Shown here one piece after another: positions 8,669 through 17,445 of a stretch of DNA of 64,000 bases. Position 1 is the stretch's first letter; each line of letters starts with the position of its first letter. This DNA comes from Actinomadura latina NBRC 106108. Its GTDB lineage: Bacteria; Actinomycetota; Actinomycetes; Streptosporangiales; Streptosporangiaceae. The stretch lies in NCBI RefSeq assembly GCF_001552195.1, contig NZ_BCQS01000019.1:62001-126000 (forward strand), in the 5' to 3' direction. The notes under the pieces were generated by a model. The model worked only from the letters and a program-made list of their open reading frames with translations, did not search any database and was not told the DNA's origin. The position numbers and the translations under genes were made by a program.

Positions 8669-9711
8669 GAGGGCACCCCGACCCTCATGCCCTCCGCGAG
8701 GCCGGATCCCGAGATCTCGACCTCGCCCTCGGTGAACACGCCGGTCTCCACCGGGACCGTGCGGACCCGCCCGTTCCCGACCACCTGGACGGCGTAGCCG
8801 CCGTCGCCTCGGGCGAGCAGCGCGCCGATCGGCACGGCGAGGACGCCGCGGTGCCGTTTCGCGGTGAGGCCCACCTTGACGGGCGCCATGTCGTAGGAGC
8901 CGAGCGCCTTCTGCGATGCGACCGAGATCTCGATCTCGACGGTCGCCGGCTCCCCCTCCTCCCTGCCCTTCTTCGCGACCTTCCCGACCGAGGCGACCTC
9001 GCCCTTGACGGTGTCGCCGGACGGCAGCTCGACCTCCACACCGGCGCCCTTCCTGACGAGCCGCCGGTACTGGACGTCCAGGTCGACGGTCACGACACGG
9101 GTCGTGCCGGTGCAGGTGAGGACGGGGCCGCCGATCCGGTCGCCCGCATGGGCCTTGCGCTCGGCGACCCTGATCCGGCCGGACGCGACGACGGCCGCGC
9201 CCGGCTCGACCCGGCCGGTCTCCTCGACCCCGAGGTCGTCCTGCCAGCGCTTCACGGCCGCGGCGGTGGCGGCGCCGTAGGTCTCGTCCACGGTGAATCC
9301 GGTGTAGCCCAGGGCGCGGAGGTTGCGTTCGAGCTGCTCGACGTCGGCGCCCTCCTTCCCCGCGGAGAGGGTCCGGTACAGCGGCAGCCTCCCGTACAGC
9401 AGCGGCACCGGCTCGTCGTCGACCCGGTACACCGGCCGGCCCCTGGAGATCACGGTCCCGGGCCCGGCCAGCCAGGTGAGGGTGCCGCGCCCCGCGCCGG
9501 TGACGGTGCGCGTGTCGCCGTAGCCGAGCGTCCCGTCCACGTCGTGGGTCTCGACGAGGGTCGTCCGCTCGATCGGCGCCGTCGCCGGCGGCAGGGCGCT
9601 GCGCGCGGCGGCGGGGTCGCCGCCACCGCCGAGGCCCGCGGTCGCGAGCCCGGCGCCGCCGGCCACGACCACACCGGCCGCGCTCAGCGCGATGGTGCGC
9701 GTCCTGGCCAC
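8665..9711 (-). CDS. Efflux membrane-fusion adaptor with peptidoglycan-binding domain
   Basis: 348 residues. An N-terminal signal anchor (ARTRTIALSAAGVVVAGGAG) precedes a barrel/lipoyl-like region. A peptidoglycan_binding_1 domain follows (VEQLERNLRALGYTGFTVDETYGAATAAAVKRWQ, about residues 120-155), then HlyD-like beta domains. Such adaptors link MacB-type ABC exporters to the cell wall in actinomycetes. The GTG start shares one base with the stop of the upstream lipoprotein gene, and the stop overlaps the ATPase start by four bases. The longer upstream reading frame is not used: it would replace the signal anchor with arginine-rich shadow sequence. Confidence 0.85.
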   Translation of the reverse strand: MARTRTIALSAAGVVVAGGAGLATAGLGGGGDPAAARSALPPATAPIERTTLVETHDVDGTLGYGDTRTVTGAGRGTLTWLAGPGTVISRGRPVYRVDDEPVPLLYGRLPLYRTLSAGKEGADVEQLERNLRALGYTGFTVDETYGAATAAAVKRWQDDLGVEETGRVEPGAAVVASGRIRVAERKAHAGDRIGGPVLTCTGTTRVVTVDLDVQYRRLVRKGAGVEVELPSGDTVKGEVASVGKVAKKGREEGEPATVEIEISVASQKALGSYDMAPVKVGLTAKRHRGVLAVPIGALLARGDGGYAVQVVGNGRVRTVPVETGVFTEGEVEISGSGLAEGMRVGVPS

Positions 9712-10265
9712 TAGTCCCCGCCCCTCGTGGTGGACCGGCCCTTCCCCTGCGGCGCGAGCTTGTCGCACGCCTTCTGCGCGGCCTTGAACTCCGTGCTCTC
9801 CGGGTCCAGCCCGGTCCCCGGGCCGGCCTTGAGCAGCATCGAGCCGTCCGGTTTCGGGTCGGGGAACCCGCTGATGCCGTGGTCGCGCATGCACGCGGAG
9901 AACGCGCGCATCCTGGCCAGCTCCTCCGGCTTGGGCTTGCGCGGCTTGCCGCCGTTCGGCATCAGGTGCGCGCACTTCTTCTGCGCCGCCTCGACCTCGC
10001 CGCTCTCCTCGGGGCCGCCGCCGGCCTCGCCGGGCTTGCGGGGCCTGCCGGACGCGCGGATCTCGATCCTGCCGTCCTTCGGGTCCGGCATGTCGATCCC
10101 GTTCTCGCGCATGCACTGGGCGAACTCGCGCAGCTTCGCGTCGTCTCCGGCGGCCTTGGCGGTGCCGCCCGCTCCGGCGCCGCCCCCGCCTCCGCCTCCG
10201 CAGGCCTGCAGCCCGAAGGCGAGGGCCGGGAGGAGCGCCAGCGCTCCGAGCGTCTGTCGTCGCAT
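9711..10265 (-). CDS. Putative lipoprotein with duplicated Cys motif
   Basis: 184 residues. The signal peptide ends in the lipobox LQAC, followed by a Gly-rich linker. The mature part holds two copies of one unit of about 60 residues. The first runs from FAQCMRENGIDMPDPKDG to AAQKKCAHLMP, the second from FSACMRDHGISGFPDPKPDG to AAQKACDKLAP. Each has two Cys that could form a disulfide. It is the first gene of the ABC exporter operon and divergent from the two-component system. I do not recognise a named family; a sensor or accessory role for the exporter is inferred from position. Confidence 0.8.
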   Translation of the reverse strand: MRRQTLGALALLPALAFGLQACGGGGGGGAGAGGTAKAAGDDAKLREFAQCMRENGIDMPDPKDGRIEIRASGRPRKPGEAGGGPEESGEVEAAQKKCAHLMPNGGKPRKPKPEELARMRAFSACMRDHGISGFPDPKPDGSMLLKAGPGTGLDPESTEFKAAQKACDKLAPQGKGRSTTRGGD

Positions 10266-10334
10266 CGGTCGGTCTCCTTGGTCGGTTCCGCCGGGCGGTG
10301 CGCCGGCGGCGACCGCAAGTCCAGCGCCGGCCCG

Positions 10335-10374
10335 GTAACCCCGGCGTAACCGGATCGCGTTATGCCCGCGTTAC
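10335..10374. promoter_or_regulatory. Paired 11-bp-spaced repeats, probable response-regulator site
   Basis: GTAAC at 10335 and 10346, then GTTAT at 10359 and GTTAC at 10370. Two direct-repeat pairs, each with an exact 11-base period, lie in opposite orientation around 10355. Eleven-base direct repeats are the usual footprint of OmpR/PhoB-family dimers. The site sits in the gap between the exporter operon and the response regulator gene, so it could control both. Confidence 0.6.
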
Positions 10375-10441
10375 GCCCGCTGCCCGAAGCTGGGTCGGCG
10401 GGAAGGACGGGGCGGGACCAAGGGAGCAAGGGGACGGCAGC

Positions 10442-11098
10442 GTGCGGGTACTGATCGCCGAGGACGAGCGGATGCTCGCCGATTCGATCGCCGAGGGGCT
10501 GCGGGCCGAGGCTCTCGCCGTGGACGTGGTCTACGACGGGGACGCCGCGCTCGAACGCCTCGGCGTGCACGACTACGACGTTCTCGTCCGGGACCGGGAC
10601 CTTCCGGTCGTGCACGGCGACGACGTGTGCCGCGCGGTCGTGGAGTCCGGGGCGCTCGTCCGGGTGCTGATGCTGACCGCCGCCGTGACCGTCCCGGCGC
10701 GGGTCGCCGGGCTGCGGCTCGGCGCCGACGACTACCTGACCAAGCCGTTCGCGTTCGAGGAGCTGGTGGCCCGGGTCCAGGCGCTCGGCCGGCGCGCCCG
10801 CCCGGCCTCGCCGCCGGCGCTGGAGCGCGCCGGGATCCGGCTCGACCCGTCCCGCCGGGAGGTGTACCGCGACGGCCGGTACGTGCACCTGGCCCGCAAG
10901 GAGTTCGGGCTGCTCGCCGAGTTGCTGCGCGCGGACGGGACGATCGTGTCGGCCGAGCGGCTGCTGGAGAAGGTGTGGGACGAGCACACCGACCCGTTCA
11001 CCAACACCGTCCGGGTGACGCTGATGAAGCTGCGCCGCAGGCTCGGCGATCCCCCGGTCATCGAGACCGTCCCGGGAGTGGGGTACCGGATCCCATGA
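10442..11098 (+). CDS. OmpR-family response regulator
   Basis: 218 residues. Receiver domain with acidic pair E7/D8, phosphoacceptor D51 (in VRDRDLP), Thr in LMLTAA and Lys in YLTKPF. The C-terminal winged helix (about residues 125-218) shows LARKEFGLLAELL and NTVRVTLMKLRRRLG. The acceptor context VRDRDLP is slightly unusual (normally VLDRDLP). The GTG start at 10442 gives the normal MRVLIAEDE N-terminus. It is translationally coupled to the kinase gene by an ATGA overlap and probably controls the divergent ABC exporter. Confidence 0.92.
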   Translation: MRVLIAEDERMLADSIAEGLRAEALAVDVVYDGDAALERLGVHDYDVLVRDRDLPVVHGDDVCRAVVESGALVRVLMLTAAVTVPARVAGLRLGADDYLTKPFAFEELVARVQALGRRARPASPPALERAGIRLDPSRREVYRDGRYVHLARKEFGLLAELLRADGTIVSAERLLEKVWDEHTDPFTNTVRVTLMKLRRRLGDPPVIETVPGVGYRIP

Positions 11099-12330
11099 CG
11101 AAGCTCGCCGAACGGCTGCGGCCGACGATCCGGATGCGGCTCACCGTCCTCTACACCGGGCTGTTCCTCGGCACCGGGATCGTCCTGCTGGGCCTGACGT
11201 ACCTGCTGGTGCAGAACAACCTGCAGCGGCAGACGGACCCGCCCAGCGTGAACCGGGTGGTCGAGAGCGAGATCCCGCAGGGCGTGGAGGCGGCCGCGCC
11301 CGGCGAGCCGTCGCGGGCCGAGGTCCGGAAGGTGCTGATCGCGGGGCGGGAGGACTACCGGCGCGAGACGCTGAACGCCCTGCTCACCCAGGGCGGCATC
11401 GCGCTCGGGCTGGTGGCCGCGGCCGGGCTCGGGTTCGGCTGGCTGCTCGCCGACCGGGCGCTGCGCCCCGTCCACGCGATCACCGAGACGGCGCGGCGGG
11501 TGGCCCGCAGCCACGACCTCACCGAGCGGATCGCCTACGAGGGCCCGCGCGACGACGTCAAGGAGCTGGCCGACACCTTCGACACGATGCTCGGCCGGCT
11601 GGCGCGGGCGTTCGACGGGCAGCGGCGGTTCGTCGCGAACGCCTCGCACGAGCTGCGCACCCCGCTCGCCATCAACCGGACGCTCGTGGACGTCGCGGTG
11701 CGCCGCCCGGACGCCACCGACGACGTCAAGCGGCTCGGCGAGTCGCTGCTGGTGGTGAACGGCCGGCACGAGCGGCTCATCGACGGGCTGCTCACCCTCG
11801 CCGGCACCGAGAACGTCGTCGTGGACCCGGCGCCGCTCGACCTCGCGGACGTCGCCGGGCACGTCCTGGAGCAGGCCGGGCCCGAGGCGCGGGCGCGGGG
11901 CGTGACCACCGGCCGGCGGCTCGGCCCGGCGCCCACGTCCGGCGATCCGGTGCTCGTGGAGCGGCTGGTGCAGAACCTCGTGGAGAACGCGATCCGGCAC
12001 AACCACGACGGCGGCGAGCTGGCGGTCGCCACGCGCGGGCGGGACGGGTGGGCCGAGATCGCCGTCACCAACACCGGGCCGGCCGTCCCCGGCTACGAGG
12101 TCGAGACGATCTTCGAACCGTTCCGGCGGCTCGGCAACGACCGGGTGCGGTCCGACCGCGGCTCCGGGCTGGGCCTGTCGATCGTCCGGGCGACGGCGAC
12201 CGCGCACTGCGGCACGGTGGCGGCGGCGCCGCGTCCGGGCGGCGGCCTCACCGTGACCGTCCGCCTGCCCTCCCGGAGGCCCGCCGAACCCGGCGCGCCC
12301 GGGCTGAGAGATTCCGCCCGGACGGGGTAG
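11095..12330 (+). CDS. Membrane sensor histidine kinase
   Basis: 411 residues. Two transmembrane helices (about 14-38 and 98-119) flank a short extracytoplasmic loop of about 60 residues. A HAMP domain, a HisKA domain with H185 in RRFVANASHELRTPL, and an HATPase domain (N-box LVENAIRHNHDGG, G-box DRGSGLGLSIV) follow. The short loop suggests sensing of something in or near the membrane, as in kinases linked to ABC efflux of envelope-active compounds. It forms an operon with the response regulator. Confidence 0.93.
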   Translation: MTKLAERLRPTIRMRLTVLYTGLFLGTGIVLLGLTYLLVQNNLQRQTDPPSVNRVVESEIPQGVEAAAPGEPSRAEVRKVLIAGREDYRRETLNALLTQGGIALGLVAAAGLGFGWLLADRALRPVHAITETARRVARSHDLTERIAYEGPRDDVKELADTFDTMLGRLARAFDGQRRFVANASHELRTPLAINRTLVDVAVRRPDATDDVKRLGESLLVVNGRHERLIDGLLTLAGTENVVVDPAPLDLADVAGHVLEQAGPEARARGVTTGRRLGPAPTSGDPVLVERLVQNLVENAIRHNHDGGELAVATRGRDGWAEIAVTNTGPAVPGYEVETIFEPFRRLGNDRVRSDRGSGLGLSIVRATATAHCGTVAAAPRPGGGLTVTVRLPSRRPAEPGAPGLRDSARTG

Positions 12331-12340
12331 CGTCCATCCA

Positions 12341-12841
12341 ATGACCAGTGCGCAACTGCTCACCGACGGGTTCGGCAGGGTCCGGGAGGTCGTCCACGGG
12401 GCGGCCGCAGGGCTCACCGCCCAGCAGCTCGCCTACCAGCCCGCCGAGGGCGCCAACTCCATCGCATGGCTCGTCTGGCATCTCACCCGCATCCAGGACG
12501 ACCACGTCGCCGACGCCGCCGGCACCGGCCAGGTGTGGGCGGAGGACGGATGGGCCGACCGGTTCGGCCTGCCGCTCGACGCGTACGAGACCGGATACGG
12601 GCACGGGCCGGACGAGGTCGCGGCCGTCCGGGTCGAGTCGGCGGACCTCCTGACCGGCTACCACGACGCCGTCCACGACAGGACCGTGGAATACGTGTCC
12701 GCGCTGACCGACGACGACCTCGAGCGCATCGTGGACCGCGCCTGGGACCCGCCGGTCACGCTCGCCGTCCGGCTGATCAGCGTGATCTCCGACGACCTGC
12801 AGCACGCGGGCCAGGCCGCCTACGTCCGCGGCCTGCTCTGA
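12341..12841 (+). CDS. DinB/DUF664-like four-helix protein
   Basis: 166 residues, matching the DinB-like (DUF664) fold of actinobacterial small-thiol S-transferases. The His ligands typical of the family are visible as LVWHLTRIQDDH near residue 45 and LQHAGQAAYVRG near the C-terminus. Members bind divalent metal, and some use mycothiol. The start lies only ten bases after the histidine kinase stop and no good ribosome binding site is visible. It may be read through from the two-component operon. The substrate is unknown. Confidence 0.8.
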   Translation: MTSAQLLTDGFGRVREVVHGAAAGLTAQQLAYQPAEGANSIAWLVWHLTRIQDDHVADAAGTGQVWAEDGWADRFGLPLDAYETGYGHGPDEVAAVRVESADLLTGYHDAVHDRTVEYVSALTDDDLERIVDRAWDPPVTLAVRLISVISDDLQHAGQAAYVRGLL

Positions 12842-12860
12842 CGCCGGGATCCCGAAACGG

Positions 12861-14579
12861 CTAGACGTCCTTGAGCGGGACGCGCCAGACCAGGATCGTG
12901 CCGCCGCCGGGCCGGGCGCGGGTGCCGAAGGAACCGCCGTGGTCCTCGGCGCGCTCGCGCATGTTGCGCATGCCGCTGCGCCGCCCGCCCTCGGGGATGC
13001 CGACGCCGTCGTCCTCGACCCGCAGCGTGAGGTCGTCGCCGACGTCGATGACCACCACGGCCTCGGACGCGCGGGCGTGCCGGGCCACGTTCGACAGCGA
13101 CTCCTGGACGACCGCGAGGAGCTGCTCGCCCACCGCGTCGTCGACCGCGGTGTCGAGCAGCCCCGCGAGCCGCACGGACGGCGCGAACCCGAGCCGCTCG
13201 GCGGCCGCGTCGACCAGCGCGTGCACCCGGCTGCGCAGCGACTCCTCGTCCGGCGGCGCCTGCAGCGCGAAGATGGTGGAGCGGATCTGCCGGATCGTGT
13301 CGTCCAGGTCGTCCACCCCGCGCTGCACCCGCGTCGCGACCTCCCGCTTCTGGGTGATCTTGATGGCGGCCATCAGCGTCATCGCGGTCGCGAACAGCCG
13401 CTGGATGACGGTGTCGTGCAGGTCCTTGGCGATCCGGTCGCGGTCCTCCAGCAGCGCCAGCCGCTCGGTGTCGCGGCGCCGGTCGGCCAGCTCCAGCGCG
13501 ACGGCCGCCTGCCCGGCGAACGCCTCCAGCAGCCGCTGCGTCCCCTCGGAGAACAGCGCGCCGCCCGGCGGGTTGATGACCGTGATCGCCCCGCGCGCGG
13601 ACGCGCCGGTGCCGAGCGGCACCACCAGCAGCGGCCCGACCGGCAGTCCCGTCGGGGCGCCGGCTCCCCGCACCGCGGCCGAGCCGTCGGCGAGCCGCAG
13701 CGGCGCCCCTTCGGCGAACACCTTCCCCGACACCGAGCGCTCCAGCGGGACCCGCATGCCCCGCAGGTGGTGGGCGCCCTCGCCGGCGGCCGCCTCCAGC
13801 ACCGCCTCCCGGCCCGCCTCGTCCACCAGCGTCACGCTGCTCAGCCGCGCGTCGGCGATCTCCCTGGCGCGGCGCGCGACCAGGTCGATGACGTCGTGCG
13901 GGTCGGTGCCCGACAGCAGCGCGGTGGAGATCTCGGCGGACGCCTCCAGCCACCGCTCCCGGCGCCGCGTCTCCTCGTACAGCCGGGCGTTCTCGATGGC
14001 GACGCCCGCGGCCGTGGCGAGCGCGGTCACCACGACCTCGTCCTCCTCCTCGAAGGGGCCGCCGCCGGCCTTCTCGGTCAGGTAGAGGTTGCCGAACACC
14101 TCGTCGCGCACCCGGATCGGCACCCCCAGGAACGTCCGCATCGGCGGATGGTTCGCCGGGAAGCCGGACGAGGCGGGATGCCCGGCCAGGTCCGGCAGCC
14201 GCAGCGCGTGCGGCTCCCGGATCAGCAGCCCGAGGACGCCGTCGCCGTGCGGCCAGTGCCCGATCGCCTCGATCTCCTCGTCGCTCACCCCGGTCGTGAC
14301 GAACCGGACGAGCCGCTCGCCGTCGTCGCCGATCACGCCGAGCGCGCCGTAGCGGGCGTCCACCAGGGTGGTCGCGGCGTCGACGATGCGCCGCAGCACC
14401 GTCGACAGGTCCAGCTCGCTGCCGATCGAGACGACGGCCTCCAGCAGCGCGTGCACGCGGTCGCGCGTCGACCGGGCCGCCTCCAGCCGGGAGTGCAGCT
14501 CGGCAAGCAGATCGTCCAGCTTCAGCTCCGGCAGGACGAGCCGCGCGCGCTCCGCCCCGGAACGAGACTCCTCACTCAC
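12861..14579 (-). CDS. GAF-domain sensor histidine kinase (DevS/NarL-system type)
   Basis: 572 residues, cytoplasmic. Two GAF domains (about residues 45-195 and 210-360) are followed by a HisKA_3 dimerisation domain with H388 in RIAKDLHDTVIQRLF. The HATPase domain shows ESLSNVARHARA and DDGVGIPEGG, with MRNMRERAEDHGG at the end. The architecture is that of DevS/DosT-like kinases, which sense redox, O2, NO or CO through heme in the first GAF; heme binding here is not proven. No response regulator is adjacent, so it is an orphan kinase. It is convergent with the DinB-like gene. Confidence 0.9.
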   Translation of the reverse strand: MSEESRSGAERARLVLPELKLDDLLAELHSRLEAARSTRDRVHALLEAVVSIGSELDLSTVLRRIVDAATTLVDARYGALGVIGDDGERLVRFVTTGVSDEEIEAIGHWPHGDGVLGLLIREPHALRLPDLAGHPASSGFPANHPPMRTFLGVPIRVRDEVFGNLYLTEKAGGGPFEEEDEVVVTALATAAGVAIENARLYEETRRRERWLEASAEISTALLSGTDPHDVIDLVARRAREIADARLSSVTLVDEAGREAVLEAAAGEGAHHLRGMRVPLERSVSGKVFAEGAPLRLADGSAAVRGAGAPTGLPVGPLLVVPLGTGASARGAITVINPPGGALFSEGTQRLLEAFAGQAAVALELADRRRDTERLALLEDRDRIAKDLHDTVIQRLFATAMTLMAAIKITQKREVATRVQRGVDDLDDTIRQIRSTIFALQAPPDEESLRSRVHALVDAAAERLGFAPSVRLAGLLDTAVDDAVGEQLLAVVQESLSNVARHARASEAVVVIDVGDDLTLRVEDDGVGIPEGGRRSGMRNMRERAEDHGGSFGTRARPGGGTILVWRVPLKDV

Positions 14580-14615
14580 ACCGCCAGTATCGCCGTATTC
14601 TCCCCCGCGCCCGAA

Positions 14616-15932
14616 TCAGGCCCGCCGCGGCGCTCCGGCCCGCCCGTCCGGGACGGCCGAGGCGATGAGGCGGGACCAGCGGGGGCCGATGCGCCCGATG
14701 TCATGCCGGCGGACGGACCGCAGCGCCCGCTCGCCGAGGCGGTCGCGCAGGCCGGGGTCGGTGATGAGCTTGCGGAGCGCCGCGCTGAGCGCGTCCACGT
14801 CACCGGACGGGACGAGCAGCCCGTCCGCGCCCGGGGTGATCAGCTCGGCGGGGCCGTGCGGGCAGTCGAACGCCACGACCGGCAGGCCCATGCCCATGGC
14901 CTCGATGACGACCATGGGCATGCCCTCCCGGCGCGACGACAGGACGTAGATCGACGCGCGCCGCATCTCCGCCGGCAGGTCCGGGGTCTTGCCGCGCAGC
15001 TCGACCCGCCCGGTGAGGCCGAGTTCGCCGATCGTCGCGCGGAGCCGGTCCCGCCGCACTCCCGACCCGAAGATGCGCAGGGTCCAGTCGGGATGCTCGG
15101 CGGCGATCGGCGCGTAGGCGCGCAGCAGGAGGTCGAAGCCCTTGGCGCGGACGAGCCGCCCGGCCGCGAGCACGACCGGATTCTCGCGGCGGGACGGCGG
15201 ACCGGGAAGCGGCGGCGCCGCGTTCGGGATCGCGACGATGCGGACGCCGGACCCGGCGAGCGCCCGCTCGTAATCGGCGCGGGCGGCCTCGGTGAGCGTG
15301 GCGAGGACGGTGAGCCGCCGGTACGCGCGGACGACCTGCCTGCGGAGCGCGGGCTGGTAGGAGCCCAGGCTCATGTGGTCCTGCCCGATCGTCGCGACGC
15401 CGCGGGGGCCGAGTTCGGCGGCCAGCAGGACGAGGGAGGGCCGGGTCGCGATGAGGACGTCCGCCGGTGAGCCGTAAAGGGCGCGCAGGAGGCCGACGTC
15501 CGTCCATAGGCTCATGTACCGGAACGACGCCTCGTCCGCCGGCGTCAGGAGGCTCGGCAGCCGGTTCAGGAGGCGGGCCGCCCGGTTCCCGCCGGCGGGG
15601 CCGCCGCCCGCGTAGGTCACCGCGACCCCGGCGGGCAGCGGGAAGAACGCCTTCCCGCCGGGCCGCAGCGCGCTGACGATCTCGACGTCGTGGTCGCGGG
15701 CCAGGTGCCCGCACAGGTTGAGCACCGTGCGGATCGTGCCGCCCGCCCCGTGCGCGTTCTGCAGCAGGACGCGGACGCGCAGCGGGCCGCCGGGCGGCGG
15801 GACGCGGCGCCGCCACCGCAGCGGGCGCAGCGTCCAGAGGGCCCCGCGGCGCAGGGCCCGGTGCGCCCCGCGCCGGACGCGGCGGCGCAGTCTCAGCGGT
15901 CGCGGGCGCGGCGGTCGCGCTGGCTCGTTCAC
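14616..15932 (-). CDS. GT4-family glycosyltransferase
   Basis: 438 residues, GT-B fold. The acceptor half contains NAHGAGGTIRTVLNLCGHLA. The donor half has the GT4 signature SSRREGMPMVVIEAMGMGLPVVAFDCPHGPAELI, with the catalytic Glu and sugar-nucleotide site. The first ~45 residues are extremely Arg-rich and may be an artefact of the GTG start at 15932; a later start is possible. It has no neighbouring glycan cluster, so donor and acceptor are unknown. Cell-wall glycopolymer or glycolipid synthesis is the usual role of relatives. Confidence 0.82.
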   Translation of the reverse strand: MNEPARPPRPRPLRLRRRVRRGAHRALRRGALWTLRPLRWRRRVPPPGGPLRVRVLLQNAHGAGGTIRTVLNLCGHLARDHDVEIVSALRPGGKAFFPLPAGVAVTYAGGGPAGGNRAARLLNRLPSLLTPADEASFRYMSLWTDVGLLRALYGSPADVLIATRPSLVLLAAELGPRGVATIGQDHMSLGSYQPALRRQVVRAYRRLTVLATLTEAARADYERALAGSGVRIVAIPNAAPPLPGPPSRRENPVVLAAGRLVRAKGFDLLLRAYAPIAAEHPDWTLRIFGSGVRRDRLRATIGELGLTGRVELRGKTPDLPAEMRRASIYVLSSRREGMPMVVIEAMGMGLPVVAFDCPHGPAELITPGADGLLVPSGDVDALSAALRKLITDPGLRDRLGERALRSVRRHDIGRIGPRWSRLIASAVPDGRAGAPRRA

Positions 15933-16027
15933 CGGGTCCCCGATCGTAGGCGGCCGTGTCCCGGCTCCTGCCCGATCGCGGGCCCGGCCAACGTCAACCG
16001 GCGGTCAACGTCGTCCGGTGCCCGGCG

Positions 16028-17266
16028 TCAGCCGGTGGTGACGGTGCGGTCGAGGGCGCTGCCCTTGACCCACCGGCTCCACGACATCTCGTAGTAGCTC
16101 CACCCGTTGTTCCAGTCGAGCCCCCGCTTGCTGCCGGTGACGATCACCGGGTCGCCGCGGTAGGAGAAGTCGTAGAACCACTTGGCGTCCTTGGGCGGGG
16201 AGTTGACGCAGCCGTGGCTGACGTTCTGCCGGCCCTGCGCCCACACGGTGGCGGCCATCGAGTGGACGTACTCGCCGCTGCTGGAGATCCGCACCGCGAA
16301 CGGGATGACCTCCTTGTAGCCGCCGTTCTTCTTGTCCTTCGGGTCGACGCCCATCCACTCCGACGTCATGATCGCCGGGTTCTCCTTGCCCATCGTCAGA
16401 TGGACGCCGCTGGTGGTGAGGTAGGTGTCGACGCCGTTGACCACGCGGCCGCCGCGGCCGGCGCTGATGGGCCAGCTGCGGACCTTCTTGCCGTTCCGCT
16501 TGACGACGGCCCTCTTGGTCTTGGTGCTGATGCGGGTGATGTGCGAGTCGCCGATGCGGAAGCTGCGCGTGAAGTCGGTCACGCCGTACGTCCGCTTGCC
16601 CGACTTCACCCCCGCCAGCTTGGCCCGGAGCATGACCTTCTGGTTGGGCTGCCAGTAGTGGCCGTTCTTCGTGCGGAAGACGACGGTGGTGTCGTTCATC
16701 CAGAACCACGCGCCGGTGGCCGGCTTGGCGGACTTGACCTCCAGGGACTTCTCCACGGCCTTCTTGTCGGCGACCGCGCGGTTGAAGACCACCTGGATCG
16801 GCATGCCGACGCCGACCTTCTCGTTCTTGCTCGGCGTGACGTCGATGATCTCCAGCTTGTTCGCCGCCTTGAGCGTCGCGAACGTGGCGTTGACCGTGGC
16901 CGCCTTGCCCTCGGGGCTCTTTGCGACCGCGGTGACCTGGTACTTGGCGCCGGGCCGCAGCGTGCGCGACTTCCAGCTGGTCTTGTCGGCGGCCATCTCG
17001 CCGGGGACCGCCTTGCCCTTGAGGGTGACCGACACCTGTTCGAGCGTGCCGCCCGCCGCCGTGACGACGACGCCGTCCTCCGGCTTGGCCTTGGTGTTGC
17101 CGTTCCCCGGGTTGATCGTCACCTGCGGGGCGCCGGCTTCCGCCTTCTCCCCGACGGTCACGCCGGAGTCCTTCTCACCGCCCCCGCTACAGGCCGTCGT
17201 GAACAGCAGTACTGCCCCCGCGATCCCCGCGCCCGCCCGAACTCCTGCGGAAATCCTCCGCTGCAC
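16028..17266 (-). CDS. L,D-transpeptidase lipoprotein (copy 1)
   Basis: 412 residues. Lipoprotein signal ending LLFTTAC, then two Ig-like domains of the mycobacterial LdtMt2 type, and a C-terminal YkuD catalytic domain with SHGCVNSPPKDAKWFY, in which the Cys is the nucleophile. It makes 3-3 cross-links in peptidoglycan outside the membrane and is resistant to most penicillins. The GTG start follows GGAGG by five bases. The next gene on the same strand is a paralogue, showing tandem duplication. Confidence 0.93.
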   Translation of the reverse strand: MQRRISAGVRAGAGIAGAVLLFTTACSGGGEKDSGVTVGEKAEAGAPQVTINPGNGNTKAKPEDGVVVTAAGGTLEQVSVTLKGKAVPGEMAADKTSWKSRTLRPGAKYQVTAVAKSPEGKAATVNATFATLKAANKLEIIDVTPSKNEKVGVGMPIQVVFNRAVADKKAVEKSLEVKSAKPATGAWFWMNDTTVVFRTKNGHYWQPNQKVMLRAKLAGVKSGKRTYGVTDFTRSFRIGDSHITRISTKTKRAVVKRNGKKVRSWPISAGRGGRVVNGVDTYLTTSGVHLTMGKENPAIMTSEWMGVDPKDKKNGGYKEVIPFAVRISSSGEYVHSMAATVWAQGRQNVSHGCVNSPPKDAKWFYDFSYRGDPVIVTGSKRGLDWNNGWSYYEMSWSRWVKGSALDRTVTTG

Positions 17267-17445
17267 TGCAACCTCCAGTGACCCCGCCGTCTATCCGAGA
17301 GACATTAGCGACAAAATTCGACGATCATGCCACGACCCGGGGTTTTGGCAGGTCTCTGAGATCAAAGCGTTGCACGGCGGTGGCGCGCGGCGGACCCGCG
17401 GCGGACCTGGCGGGGCCCGCCGGGAGCCCGCCGCGCGCCGGCGGT

